NCBI RefSeq assembly: GCF_964026545.1
Contig: NZ_OZ032156.1
Span: forward strand, 1,116,001 to 1,180,000
Length of the DNA stretch: 64,000 nucleotides
DNA from: Candidatus Tisiphia endosymbiont of Dioctria linearis
Lineage (GTDB): Bacteria > Pseudomonadota > Alphaproteobacteria > Rickettsiales > Rickettsiaceae
Reading direction: 5' to 3'
Shown: positions 46,480 through 56,133 of the stretch, piece by piece
Layout: each line of letters begins with the position of its first letter
Numbering within the stretch: the first letter of the stretch is position 1
Notes under the pieces: generated by a model
The model's database searches: none
What the model was told of the DNA's origin: nothing
Seen by the model: the letters and a program-made list of their open reading frames with translations, nothing else
Translations under genes and position numbers: made by a program

Positions 46480-47250
46480 CTATTTAATTAATGGTTTGGG
46501 AATTACCTGATTTTCTAAAGGGCCAGTTGGTTTAGCTGGTTCTAATAATTTCGGAGTTAAAATAAATTTAGTCTTTTGTTCAATAGGTGAAAGGGTAACA
46601 TGAAAATTATGCGGTTGTTGAATTACAGCATATTTATCCCATTCCGGATAAGCTCTATCTAAATTTCCTTTAGATTCATTAGGACCATAAACTTCAATCT
46701 CACCAAATTGATATTTTTTTAGTGGAAATAATTCATTTATATAAAAGAAATCATTGGGAAATCTATATAGTGTTCTAAAATTACTATATAAAAACTTGTC
46801 ATCTTTTTGCCGGAAGATAAAGATATCTATACAAACCTTAGAACATATCGTGTAAAAACTTTGATGGCGAACTTTATAACCTAACTCTGTGAAATCCGTT
46901 AATATATCTTGTAATCTGATTTCATCAGCATGCATTATGCCAATATCTAAGTCATCATCAAAAGGTATAATACCTTGGTGTCTTACTGCTCCAAGAAGCG
47001 TACCGCTCTCAATCCAATAATTTATGTTATGCTTAGTTAATATTTCATGGGTATCTTTCATTAATTGATATAAGTTTAAGGCTGTATCTGCACTAATTGT
47101 ATATTTCTGTACTTGTTGGTCGGTAGGAGTTACATACCTCCATTGGTGATCATAAAACTCTACATAACCTCGGTATAAACCATAGATAATTATAATTATC
47201 CCAACTACTTTAAAGAAAAACTTATTAGTTTTTTTATTTTTTTTGTGCAT
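46480..47250 (-). CDS. LicD/fukutin-family nucleotidyltransferase-like protein
   Basis: 256 residues with one N-terminal membrane anchor ([16 protein letters not shown]). The core [18 protein letters not shown], then [13 protein letters not shown], is the LicD signature with the metal-binding DDD. LicD proteins transfer phosphocholine or sugar-phosphate groups to surface glycans. It is divergent from the mannose-1-phosphate guanylyltransferase gene, which suggests a shared role in surface polysaccharide decoration. Confidence 0.88.
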   Translation of the reverse strand: MHKKNKKTNKFFFKVVGIIIIIYGLYRGYVEFYDHQWRYVTPTDQQVQKYTISADTALNLYQLMKDTHEILTKHNINYWIESGTLLGAVRHQGIIPFDDDLDIGIMHADEIRLQDILTDFTELGYKVRHQSFYTICSKVCIDIFIFRQKDDKFLYSNFRTLYRFPNDFFYINELFPLKKYQFGEIEVYGPNESKGNLDRAYPEWDKYAVIQQPHNFHVTLSPIEQKTKFILTPKLLEPAKPTGPLENQVIPKPLIK

Positions 47251-47338
47251 ACAGGTTTCTTATATTTATTTTTAGTAGACTTGTCATATATTTTATACTA
47301 TTAATTGAATTAGTTGAAAATTAATACAATTAATAGCG

Positions 47339-48412
47339 ATGAAAATAAAACCAGTAATTATGGCTGGTGGTCTAGGAACAAGATTATGGCCATTATCGAG
47401 ACAAATGCAACCTAAACAATTCATCAGAATATTTGATAATTTTAGTTTAATCCAAAAAACTTTGATTACCAATAAAACTTTAGGTAAACCAACTTTAATA
47501 ATTGCTAAGGATTATGAAGCAATAGCACAGGAGCAACTTAGAGAGCTAAATATAGAAGCAGATTTAATAATAGAACCTGTGGCTAAAAATACAGCATCAT
47601 GTGCGATTATATCAGCTATTCAAGCAAAGAATAATGGCTACGATACGATTATATTACTGCCTTCTGACCATTATATACACAATGTTAATAACTACTTAGA
47701 TACTATTAATAAATCTTTGAATTATTTGGAAAAATTTGGTATTTGTACTATTGGCATTAGACCTAGTTTTGCAAATAGCGAATATGGTTATATTAAGATA
47801 AAGAAGTTATTAGCAGATAGAATTTATAAAACTGAACAATTTGTAGAAAAACCTACTATTCAACAGGCACAAAATTATTTAGAAGAAAATGACAAATATA
47901 AAAATAGCAAATATTTTTGGAATTCAGGAATTTTTATTTTTAATATAGATTTTATTTTAGAGCAGGCTAAATTATGGCAAAAGGAACTATTTAAACATGC
48001 ATATAAAGCATATTATTTTGCAACTAAAAATTATAACAATATAACTCTTGCTTTAGAACCATATCTACATATTACACCAATTTCTTTAGACTATGCTATA
48101 ATCGAAAATATTAGGCAAATGATTATGATAGAAGCCAATTTTAGTTGGAATGATATTGGTAATTGGCATTCTTTATGGCAAATGCAAGAGAAAGATATAA
48201 CCAATAATTACTGTGAAGGTGATGTGATCAACATTGATAGCACCAATTCATATATTAGCTCTAATAATAAGCTTACTGCGGTAATAGGAATGGATAATAT
48301 AATAATTATTAATACTAAAGATGCCTTACTGATCGCAAATAAGTCAGAAATAAGAAAAATAAAGCAGCTGGTAGTAGAAATGACCGAGATTGGACGGAAA
48401 GAAATATTATGA
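47339..48412 (+). CDS. manC: Mannose-1-phosphate guanylyltransferase
   Basis: 357 residues. Nucleotidyltransferase signature MAGGLGTRLWPLSRQMQPKQ, then VEKP (EQFVEKPTI) and the product-binding FWNSGIFIF. It makes GDP-mannose from GTP and mannose-1-phosphate. The C-terminal cupin isomerase domain of bifunctional ManC is absent, so it is the short, single-activity form. Overlaps the Nudix gene by 4 bases. Confidence 0.92.
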   Translation: MKIKPVIMAGGLGTRLWPLSRQMQPKQFIRIFDNFSLIQKTLITNKTLGKPTLIIAKDYEAIAQEQLRELNIEADLIIEPVAKNTASCAIISAIQAKNNGYDTIILLPSDHYIHNVNNYLDTINKSLNYLEKFGICTIGIRPSFANSEYGYIKIKKLLADRIYKTEQFVEKPTIQQAQNYLEENDKYKNSKYFWNSGIFIFNIDFILEQAKLWQKELFKHAYKAYYFATKNYNNITLALEPYLHITPISLDYAIIENIRQMIMIEANFSWNDIGNWHSLWQMQEKDITNNYCEGDVINIDSTNSYISSNNKLTAVIGMDNIIIINTKDALLIANKSEIRKIKQLVVEMTEIGRKEIL

Positions 48413-48948
48413 ACTTGCGTGAGAATATAAAAAATTATGTCAGCAATTTTCAAGAAGAAAATGAGTATAAACAAAGGATGTTAGACTTTTTAGATAATTG
48501 TGAAAATCCTTTTAGTAGAGAGACAAAAGAAGGGCATTTTACTAGTTCAGGATTTTTTCTTAATTCTAATAAAACAAAATTCTTATTGATGCATCATCGT
48601 AAGTTGGGTAAATGGTTGCAGCCAGGAGGGCATTGTGATGGTAATAATGATCTTTTAGCTGTAGCAATTAAAGAGGCTCAAGAAGAATCTGGAATTTTAG
48701 ATATTGAGCCAATTTCTAAACAAATTTACGATATAGATGTTCATTTTATTCCTAGTAATGCTAAGGAGCAGGAGCATTATCATTATGATGTGAGATTTTT
48801 ATTAAAAACCGTTTGCAACGATTGCTTTGTAAAAAATGCCGAATCACATGATTTAAGATGGCTAGATTTTGCTTCTAATTATGAAGAACTCCTGCTGGAT
48901 GATTCAGTAAAAAGGATGATAAAGAAATATATCCAAATAATAAGTTAA
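48409..48948 (+). CDS. Nudix hydrolase
   Basis: 179 residues. The Nudix box reads GGHCDGNNDLLAVAIKEAQE plus ESGI, with the REUxEE core as KEAQEES; the first box Glu is replaced by Asn, seen in some subfamilies. It would hydrolyse a nucleoside diphosphate linked to another moiety. Coupling with manC suggests it may act on sugar nucleotides, but that is inference. Confidence 0.88.
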   Translation: MNLRENIKNYVSNFQEENEYKQRMLDFLDNCENPFSRETKEGHFTSSGFFLNSNKTKFLLMHHRKLGKWLQPGGHCDGNNDLLAVAIKEAQEESGILDIEPISKQIYDIDVHFIPSNAKEQEHYHYDVRFLLKTVCNDCFVKNAESHDLRWLDFASNYEELLLDDSVKRMIKKYIQIIS

Positions 48949-48952
48949 GTTA

Positions 48953-49267
48953 ATGGTAGCAAAAAAGTTTTATAGAAATAAAGAAGATTTTAATTGCGAG
49001 ATGTGTGGTGAATTTATCCAAGGCAATGGTTATACTAACCATTGTTCAATATGTTTCTACAGTAAGCATGTAGATATTAACCCTGGGGATAGGGCATCTG
49101 GATGTAATGGGCTAATGCAACCAATTTCTTATAAAATAGATGGTAAAAAAGGTTTGGTCTTAACCCATAAATGTCTTAAATGTCGAGAATATAAAAATAA
49201 TAAACTTGCTGATACTGATAATGTAGAAAATTTGCTAAATATTTTTAGTTATAAGTTATTTTTGTAA
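48953..49267 (+). CDS. RNHCP-domain zinc-ribbon protein
   Basis: 104 residues. Cys pairs CEMCG and CSIC, HKCLKC, and the family hallmarks YTNHCSICFYSKHVDINPGD, matching the RNHCP family (PF12647). The function is not known; two zinc sites are likely. Four bases after the Nudix stop, so likely the same transcript. Confidence 0.88.
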   Translation: MVAKKFYRNKEDFNCEMCGEFIQGNGYTNHCSICFYSKHVDINPGDRASGCNGLMQPISYKIDGKKGLVLTHKCLKCREYKNNKLADTDNVENLLNIFSYKLFL

Positions 49268-49329
49268 AATTGAAAAATTTAGATTAGTGACTAGTATATA
49301 ATATGGTATACTTCAAATAGTTTGAATTA

Positions 49330-49487
49330 TAAGGGTAATAAACAAGGGGAGATCGCATAGCGGAATAAACCTTGTCTCACACACGAATATCCCGAAGTTT
49401 TGCGAAGCCAATTCTTCAAATTTGTAGTCAATTCAGGAAAATTTGGGGCTAGGATCGACGACGTCACCAACTTCTTATCAATTGACT
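49330..49487. repeat. Two adjacent palindromic elements upstream of nuoG
   Basis: The first (about 49330-49424) contains gaagttttgcgaagccaattcttc, shortened here to its core ttttgcgaagccaattc, shared with the uvrC element. The second (49426-49487) runs agtcaattcagga ... tcaattgact and is a shorter relative of the nuoJ insertion at 55478. They fill most of the gap before nuoG. Confidence 0.8.
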
Positions 49488-49538
49488 ATAGAAGAATATA
49501 TAATTTCGACGTAATATAAAACTATAATATGAACATCA

Positions 49539-51602
49539 ATGATAAAACTTACTATAGATGATATTGAAATTGAAGTAGAAGAGGGTACAACCGTATTTCG
49601 TGCCTGCAGCAAGCTTGGTATAGAAATCCCCCATTTCTGCTTTCATGAACGTTTGAAAATTGCTGGTAATTGTCGTATGTGCTTGGTAGAGATGGAAAAA
49701 TCTCCCAAACCTATCGCCTCTTGTGCTACGCCTGTTGCCCCAGGTATGGTGATCCATACTAATACTATTGGCGTTAAAAAGGCTCGTGAAGGGGTAATGG
49801 AGTTTCTATTGATCAATCATCCTCTAGATTGTCCTATTTGTGACCAAGGGGGTGAGTGTGATCTACAGGATCAAGCATTTAAATATGGTGGAGCACGTTC
49901 TAGATTTTTGGAGAATAAAAGGACAGTCAAAGATAAATATATGGGACCTTTGATTAAAACCCAAATGACTAGATGCATACAATGTACAAGATGTATAAGG
50001 TTTGCCACTGATATTGCTGGAATTGAGGAAATAGGAGCTCTTTATAGAGGAGAGCATATGGAAGTTACCTCTTACCTTGAGCGTAGTCTTGCTTCAGAGT
50101 TGTCAGGCAATATTATCGATGTTTGTCCAGTTGGAGCATTAAATTCAAAGCCTTATTCTTTTAAAGCCCGTAGTTGGGAACTAAAGAAAACTGAATCAAT
50201 AGATGTATTTGATGCCCAAGGTTGTAATATCAGGATCGATAGTAGGGGGGAGGAAGTAATGAGGATATTACCTAGGGTTAATGATGACATTAATGATGAG
50301 TGGATATCCGATAAAGCACGATTTGCTTATGATGGTTTGAAATATCAAAGGTTAGATTCTCCGTATATCAGACAAAATGGTAAATTAGTTGAAGCCTCTT
50401 GGAGTGATGCCATTGCTCTAGTAGCACAAAAATTACAATCGCTTGCCGGTGATCAAATGGTGGCAATCGCTGGAACACTCGCCTGTACCGAATCAATGTT
50501 TTTATTAAAAACATTGTTACAGAAGCTAGGATGTAATAATTTTGATAGTAATCAATTTAATTATAAAATAGACCGATCTAGTAGGGGAAACTATCTATTT
50601 AACACAACGATTTCTGGACTTAAAAAAGCTGATCTTGCTTTGCTAATTGGTGCAAATATTAGGCAAATAGCTCCAGTCCTTAATGCTAGTATTGGTATAT
50701 TACAAAGAGAGGGTAAGTTAAAAATAGCTCGAATTGGTAATATTAGCGATCAAACTTATTCTATCAATGAATTAGGGGCTAGCCCTGAAATAATTAAGGC
50801 AATAATATCAGGAGAACATCAATTTTCTAAGGAGTTGTTAGCTGCAAAAAATCCAATAATAATCATTGGTGATGGAGTATATTCTCGTGAGGATGGTTAT
50901 GCTATTTTGGCACTCATTCATCAGATGGTGGATAAATATAAGATAGTTAGAGAGAATTGGAATGGTTTTAATATATTGCATAATCATGCGTCAATGGTTG
51001 GTAGTTTAGATATAGGTTTTAGCCCTAAAAATTCTAGTGCTAAGGGTGGTGGTAATGGGGTTTATGAAATTTTACAAAAGGCAGAAATAGGTGATATCAA
51101 ATTTGTCTATTTACTAGGTAGTGATGAGATTGATATGAGTAAAATAAAATCATCTTTTGTCGTATATCAAGGGCATCACGGTGATAATGGAGCAAATGCA
51201 GCAAATGTCATTTTTCCTGCTAGTAGCTATACAGAGAAAGATGCTATTTACCTAAATTTTGAAGGAAGACCACAATATGCTAGGGCAGCAACTAGTCCAG
51301 TAGGGCAAGCAAAAGAAGATTGGCTTATTATAAATAACCTAGCCAGTAGTTTAGGGTTAAATCTTGGTATGAATAATTTAGTTGAAATAAGAAATAAGTT
51401 GGCAGCAGAGTTTCCAGTATTTGCCAATATTTCTGAAATAATGAGTGGTGACTTTATAAAATTTACCTCTACAGATAAATTACTTAACTATGATATAGTT
51501 ACTAAACCAATAAATTATTACATGACAGATTCAATTAGTAGGGTATCTATTACTATGGCAAAGTGTTTGGAATCAAAACAAGAAAGGGAAAAAGTTGCAT
51601 GA
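49539..51602 (+). CDS. nuoG: NuoG, NADH-quinone oxidoreductase subunit G
   Basis: 687 residues. N-terminal 2Fe-2S ferredoxin domain ([27 protein letters not shown]), His-Cys motif [19 protein letters not shown], then [10 protein letters not shown] for the 4Fe-4S clusters, and a molybdopterin-oxidoreductase-like domain. It is part of the peripheral electron-transfer arm of complex I. It heads the nuoGHIJKL cluster and overlaps nuoH. Confidence 0.97.
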   Translation: MIKLTIDDIEIEVEEGTTVFRACSKLGIEIPHFCFHERLKIAGNCRMCLVEMEKSPKPIASCATPVAPGMVIHTNTIGVKKAREGVMEFLLINHPLDCPICDQGGECDLQDQAFKYGGARSRFLENKRTVKDKYMGPLIKTQMTRCIQCTRCIRFATDIAGIEEIGALYRGEHMEVTSYLERSLASELSGNIIDVCPVGALNSKPYSFKARSWELKKTESIDVFDAQGCNIRIDSRGEEVMRILPRVNDDINDEWISDKARFAYDGLKYQRLDSPYIRQNGKLVEASWSDAIALVAQKLQSLAGDQMVAIAGTLACTESMFLLKTLLQKLGCNNFDSNQFNYKIDRSSRGNYLFNTTISGLKKADLALLIGANIRQIAPVLNASIGILQREGKLKIARIGNISDQTYSINELGASPEIIKAIISGEHQFSKELLAAKNPIIIIGDGVYSREDGYAILALIHQMVDKYKIVRENWNGFNILHNHASMVGSLDIGFSPKNSSAKGGGNGVYEILQKAEIGDIKFVYLLGSDEIDMSKIKSSFVVYQGHHGDNGANAANVIFPASSYTEKDAIYLNFEGRPQYARAATSPVGQAKEDWLIINNLASSLGLNLGMNNLVEIRNKLAAEFPVFANISEIMSGDFIKFTSTDKLLNYDIVTKPINYYMTDSISRVSITMAKCLESKQEREKVA

Positions 51603-52615
51603 TATCGTTATTTCAACAATATCTATTACCGTTAATTATTGTGGCATTGAAAGTCCTATCTATCACTATTCCTCTTTTGCTGTGTGTAGCATATCTTACC
51701 TATGCTGAGCGAAGAGTAATAGGTTTAATGCAGTTAAGAAAAGGTCCAAATGTCGTTGGATATTTTGGGTTGTTGCAACCAATTGCTGATGCAGTTAAAC
51801 TATTATTTAAAGAAACAATTATACCAAGACAAGCTGATAAAATATTATTCACCTTGGCTCCTATGGTTACCTTTGTGCTTAGTTTAATTGGTTGGGCAGT
51901 GATACCTTTTGATAAAAAGTTAGTGTTAGCTGACATTAATGTTGGTGTTTTATATATTATGGCAATCTCATCGTTGGGGGTTTATGGTATAATCATAGCT
52001 GGTTGGGCAAGTAATTCGAAATATGCTTTCCTTGGGGCTATTCGTTCGTCGGCTCAGATGATTTCATACGAAGTATCTATAGGGTTGGTGATTGTTACTG
52101 TACTTTTAACAACTGGAACTCTTAATCTTTCAGAAATCATAGAAAGGCAACAATTATTGCCTTGGTGGGTTGATTTGATGTTGTTACCTATGGCAGTAAT
52201 ATTCTTCATATCAGTACTTGTAGAAACTAATAGATTGCCTTTTGATTTATCAGAAGCTGAATCTGAGTTGGTTGCTGGTTATAATGTTGAATATTCTTCG
52301 ATGGGTTTTGCCTTATTTTTTCTTGGTGAATATGCTAATATGATTTTAGCTAGCGGTATGACCACAACATTTTTCTTAGGTGGTTATTTTCCGCCTTTTG
52401 GCATTAAATTCTTGAATTTTATACCAGGCTTTATTTGGTTTATAGTAAAAGTTGGGTTGTTATTATTTTGTTTCTTATGGATAAGAGCGACATTACCTAG
52501 ATATCGTTACGACCAGTTAATGCGTTTAGGTTGGAAAGTATTTTTACCTTTTACTTTATTTTGGGTGGTGTTAGTATCAAGTGTTTTAATGTTTACTGGT
52601 AATTTACCAAACTGA
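51599..52615 (+). CDS. nuoH: NuoH, NADH-quinone oxidoreductase subunit H
   Basis: About 338 residues from ATG 51599, which overlaps the nuoG stop by 4 bases; a longer form from 51563 would sit inside nuoG. Eight or so membrane helices and the conserved [20 protein letters not shown] and [20 protein letters not shown] loop (here [20 protein letters not shown]). It forms the quinone-binding membrane junction of complex I. Confidence 0.97.
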   Translation: MISLFQQYLLPLIIVALKVLSITIPLLLCVAYLTYAERRVIGLMQLRKGPNVVGYFGLLQPIADAVKLLFKETIIPRQADKILFTLAPMVTFVLSLIGWAVIPFDKKLVLADINVGVLYIMAISSLGVYGIIIAGWASNSKYAFLGAIRSSAQMISYEVSIGLVIVTVLLTTGTLNLSEIIERQQLLPWWVDLMLLPMAVIFFISVLVETNRLPFDLSEAESELVAGYNVEYSSMGFALFFLGEYANMILASGMTTTFFLGGYFPPFGIKFLNFIPGFIWFIVKVGLLLFCFLWIRATLPRYRYDQLMRLGWKVFLPFTLFWVVLVSSVLMFTGNLPN

Positions 52616-52647
52616 TTACTAATTAAAATAAATATAGAGTTAGATTT

Positions 52648-53549
52648 ATGTCAAATATTAGTCCTAGGGTTGATATTGCCTTTAAAAAATCTTTGGAGTT
52701 GAAGAGAATAAGGATTTGCTTATTTCGCTGATCAATTCTATTGTATCTAGAGAAGATCAAGTGGCAGAAGTGCAGCTTCTTAATCCATATAATCCAAAAA
52801 ATTTCAAGAGCGATAAATTGTCAATTTTAGATATTAAAGCCCAAGGAAAAGATGGCAAAAGATTTAATATTGAAATGCAAATTACTGACGCGGATGATTA
52901 TGACAAAAGAGCTCTATATTATTGGGCAAAGTTATATACTGAGCAATTAAAGAATGCAGAGGATTATGCTACTTTATCGAAAGCCATTGGTATTCATATA
53001 TTAAACTTTACCTCTATTTTACATGAAAATAAATATCATAATGTGTTTCATATAGTAGAAAAAGATAGTGGTTTGTTATATTTTAAAGATTTAGAATTGC
53101 ATACTATTGAGCTAAATAAGTTTACTAATAATCCGAAGGAACAGCTGACGGACATAGTAAAAAAGGTAAAAACCTCTCTTGATAGATGGAGTACTTTTTT
53201 AACGAGACATGATTTGCTGAACAAAGATAATTTACCTAAAGAGTTAAATGATGCTAGCCTAAGAAAAGCCCTGACAGTTCTGGATGTGATGAATTTCACT
53301 GAAGAAGAACGTGATTCATATGAAGAACACCTGAAATGGCTACGTATTGAAGCTAACACTCTCAAGAAAGCACGGAGGGAAGGCAAAGAAGAAGGTAGAG
53401 AAGAAGGTATCCGAATTGGCGAAGCTAGGGGAGAAGCTAAATTAATAAAAATGATGATAGAAAATGGTAGTTCTATTGAGGAAGTAGCGAAAATAACCAA
53501 ACTATCTGTTGCTAAGATTACTGAACTACTGAAAGCCCTAAATGACTGA
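52648..53549 (+). pseudogene. Rpn-family nuclease, tandem copy 1, frameshifted near the start
   Basis: The full gene would start at ATG 52648 (MSNISPRVDIAFKK) but the A6 run at 52684-52689 has one A fewer than the A7 at 53636-53642 in copy 2, so the frame breaks after 14 codons. The remainder (from 52716, LISLINSIVSREDQVAE) is open to 53549 and almost identical to copy 2. A start within the body is possible but would lose the conserved N-terminus. It lies between nuoH and nuoI. Confidence 0.88.
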
Positions 53550-53599
53550 TTATCAGATAAGTTATGATTAATAATTAAAATAAATATAGAGTTAGATTT

Positions 53600-54493
53600 A
53601 TGTCAAATATCAGTCCTAGAGTTGATATAGCCTTCAAAAAAATCTTTGGTGTTGAAGAGAATAAGGATTTGCTTATTTCGCTGATCAATTCGATTGTATC
53701 TAGAGAAGACCAAGTGGCAGAAGTGCAGCTTCTTAATCCATATAATCCAAAAAATTTCAAGAGCGATAAATTGTCAATTTTAGATATTAAAGCCCAAGGA
53801 AAAGACGGCAAAAGATTTAATATCGAAATGCAAATTACTGACGCGGATGATTATGACAAAAGAGCTCTGTATTATTGGGCAAAGTTATATACTGAGCAAT
53901 TAAAGAATGCAGAGGATTATGCTACTTTATCGAAAGCCATTGGTATTCATATATTAAACTTTACCTCTATTTTACATGAAAATAAATATCATAATGTGTT
54001 TCATATAGTAGAAAAAGATAGTGGTTTGTTATATTTCAAAGATTTAGAATTGCATACTATTGAGCTAAATAAGTTTACTAATAATCCGAAGGAACAGCTG
54101 ACGGACATAGTAAAAAAGGTAAAAACCTCTCTTGATAGATGGAGTACTTTTTTAACGAGACATGATTTGTTGAACAAAGATAATTTACCTAAAGAGTTAA
54201 ATGATGCTAGCCTAAGAAAAGCCCTGACAGTTCTGGATGTGATGAATTTCACTGAAGAAGAACGTGATTCATATGAAGAACACCTGAAATGGCTACGTAT
54301 TGAAGCTAACACTCTCAAGAAAGCACGGAGGGAAGGCAAAGAAGAAGGTAGAGAAGAAGGTATCCGAATTGGCAAAGCTAGGGGAGAAGCTAAATTAATA
54401 AAAATGATGATAGAAAATGGTAGCTCTATTGAAGAAATAGCGAGAATGACTAAACTATCTATAGCTAAAATTAATGAATTATTGAAAATTTAA
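53600..54493 (+). CDS. Rpn-family nuclease, tandem copy 2 (PD-(D/E)XK)
   Basis: 297 residues, intact. Starts PRVDIAFKKIFGVEENKDLL; the core is LSILDIKAQGKDGKRFNIEM followed by Q, giving D...ExQ. C-terminal charged repeats (ARREGKEEGREEGIRIGKA) then a helix-turn-helix-like end (SIEEIARMTKLSIAKINELL). These proteins (also called transposase_31 or DUF2887/PDDEXK_2) are DNA nucleases that can promote recombination. It is embedded in the nuo operon, probably transcribed with it. Confidence 0.9.
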   Translation: MSNISPRVDIAFKKIFGVEENKDLLISLINSIVSREDQVAEVQLLNPYNPKNFKSDKLSILDIKAQGKDGKRFNIEMQITDADDYDKRALYYWAKLYTEQLKNAEDYATLSKAIGIHILNFTSILHENKYHNVFHIVEKDSGLLYFKDLELHTIELNKFTNNPKEQLTDIVKKVKTSLDRWSTFLTRHDLLNKDNLPKELNDASLRKALTVLDVMNFTEEERDSYEEHLKWLRIEANTLKKARREGKEEGREEGIRIGKARGEAKLIKMMIENGSSIEEIARMTKLSIAKINELLKI

Positions 54494-54590
54494 AATGACC
54501 CTGGATATCTTTCGTAGTTAAATTAACAAACTAACAAGAAAATAAATTGTAAAACATACTTAGTGCTACAAATTTTTGGTGTATAATGAA

Positions 54591-55076
54591 ATGAAAATAA
54601 TTAATTACCTGAAGTCTTTTTTGTTATTTGAAATACTATCAGGGCTTAGTCTAACTTTGAGGTATTTCTTTAAACCTAAAGTAACGATAAATTATCCCTA
54701 TGAGAAGGGGCGGATAAGCCCAAGATTTAAGGGTGAACATGCATTAAGGCGTTACGCTAATGGTGAAGAGCGTTGTATTGCCTGTAAGCTTTGCGAAGCA
54801 ATTTGCCCAGCTCAGGCTATTATTATTGAGGCAAAAGAAAGAGCAGATGGTAGTAGGCGTACTACTAGATATGATATTGATATGACTAAGTGCATTTATT
54901 GTGGTCTATGCCAAGAAGCATGCCCAGTTGATGCGATAGTGGAAGGTCCTAATTTTGAATTTGCTACTATTAGTCATCAAGAATTGCTTTATGATAAAGA
55001 AAAATTATTGAAGAATGGTGATATGTGGGAGCAAGAATTAGCAATTAAGCTACATAATGATTATAAATATAAATAA
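54591..55076 (+). CDS. nuoI: NuoI, NADH-quinone oxidoreductase subunit I
   Basis: 161 residues from ATG 54591 ([15 protein letters not shown]), which matches the usual start better than the upstream TTG at 54576. Two 4Fe-4S motifs: [15 protein letters not shown] and [15 protein letters not shown]. It carries clusters N6a/N6b in the peripheral arm. It is separated from nuoH by the two Rpn genes. Confidence 0.97.
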   Translation: MKIINYLKSFLLFEILSGLSLTLRYFFKPKVTINYPYEKGRISPRFKGEHALRRYANGEERCIACKLCEAICPAQAIIIEAKERADGSRRTTRYDIDMTKCIYCGLCQEACPVDAIVEGPNFEFATISHQELLYDKEKLLKNGDMWEQELAIKLHNDYKYK

Positions 55077-55092
55077 TTACTGGTAGATAATT

Positions 55093-55812
55093 ATGGAAAT
55101 GTTTTTTTATTTATTTGCCGGGCTAATGGTTATAAGTAGTGTTTTGGTGGTCATGAGTAAAAATCCTGTTTATTCTGTGTTATGGCTGATCTTTACTTTC
55201 TGTAACGGTTCAGGGCTAATGATTCTATTAGGAGCAGAATTTTTAGCAATGATGTTGGTTGTAATATATGTTGGAGCAGTAGCAGTATTGTTTTTGTTTG
55301 TTATAATGATGTTGAATATTCGTTTTATGGATATTATTGTACAATTCAAAAAAAACTTATTGATCAGTATGGCTGTAGCACTCATTATGTTTGCTGATCT
55401 TGTTTTGATAATTTGCTTAGGTGTACAAGGTATAGTTTTAGATAATATGGGCTCTTCAGAGATAGCTAACCATACTAGAGTCAATTCAGGAGAATTTGGG
55501 GCTAGGAGCGATGGAGTGACGCCTATAAGTAATAGGCGAGTGATGAGCGACAACGTCCCCAACTTCTCATCAATTGACTCTAATACTCATGCTATTGGGC
55601 AGGTACTATATACTGAATATATTTTACCTTTCCAAATTTCAGGTATTATTCTATTTATGGCAATGATATCTTGTATTACTCTAACTATTAGGCATCGTAG
55701 TGGAGTTAAGAGGCAGGATATTGCCAAGCAACATGCTAAAAACAAGGATAATTGTATATTAATGGTTAAACCGCGTTTAAGTGAAGGAGTGGAAGAAATT
55801 CAATATGATTAG
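55093..55812 (+). CDS. nuoJ: NuoJ, NADH-quinone oxidoreductase subunit J, with palindromic-element insertion
   Basis: 239 residues with five membrane helices (for example [19 protein letters not shown] and [19 protein letters not shown]). About 34 residues (129-163, [20 protein letters not shown] onward) are encoded by a palindromic element in the loop before the last helix. Most NuoJ are about 200 residues, so the extra length is explained by it. The stop overlaps the nuoK start. Confidence 0.95.
   Translation: MEMFFYLFAGLMVISSVLVVMSKNPVYSVLWLIFTFCNGSGLMILLGAEFLAMMLVVIYVGAVAVLFLFVIMMLNIRFMDIIVQFKKNLLISMAVALIMFADLVLIICLGVQGIVLDNMGSSEIANHTRVNSGEFGARSDGVTPISNRRVMSDNVPNFSSIDSNTHAIGQVLYTEYILPFQISGIILFMAMISCITLTIRHRSGVKRQDIAKQHAKNKDNCILMVKPRLSEGVEEIQYD
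55478..55580. repeat. Palindromic element inserted in frame in nuoJ
   Basis: 103 bases from gagtcaattcaggagaa to ttctcatcaattgactc, with an inner gcctataagtaataggc hairpin. The same family is found at 49426-49487 (short) and, inverted, at 58388-58488. It preserves the nuoJ reading frame. Confidence 0.88.
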
Positions 55813-56119
55813 TACTATTACTTTGGAACATTATTTAATTTTGTCGGCACTGATTTTCAGTATAGGAATGGTCGGTTTGTTTATGCATCGTAAGAATGTC
55901 ATAACAATTCTGATGTCGATTGAATTGATGCTGCTAGCTGTCAACATCAATTTTGTCGCATTTTCTGCTTATGCCCATGAGATATCGGGTCAAATTTTTA
56001 GTATAATAATCTTAACAATAGCAGCTGCCGAAACCTCTATAGGTCTTGCAATATTATTAGTTTATTTTAGAAATAAAGGTTCGATAGAACTAAGTGATAT
56101 GAATCAGATGAAAGGGTAA
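55805..56119 (+). CDS. nuoK: NuoK, NADH-quinone oxidoreductase subunit K
   Basis: 104 residues from ATG 55805 ([13 protein letters not shown]); longer frames start inside nuoJ. Three membrane helices with the conserved Glu in [13 protein letters not shown] and in [13 protein letters not shown]. It is a proton-channel subunit of the membrane arm. Confidence 0.96.
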   Translation: MISTITLEHYLILSALIFSIGMVGLFMHRKNVITILMSIELMLLAVNINFVAFSAYAHEISGQIFSIIILTIAAAETSIGLAILLVYFRNKGSIELSDMNQMKG

Positions 56120-56133
56120 TTTTAGGAATTGGT

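Noticed and set aside
53048..54375. Long minus-strand frames opposite the Rpn genes.
   Set aside because: They mirror the coding strand, are Ser-rich and present in both copies only because the genes are duplicated.
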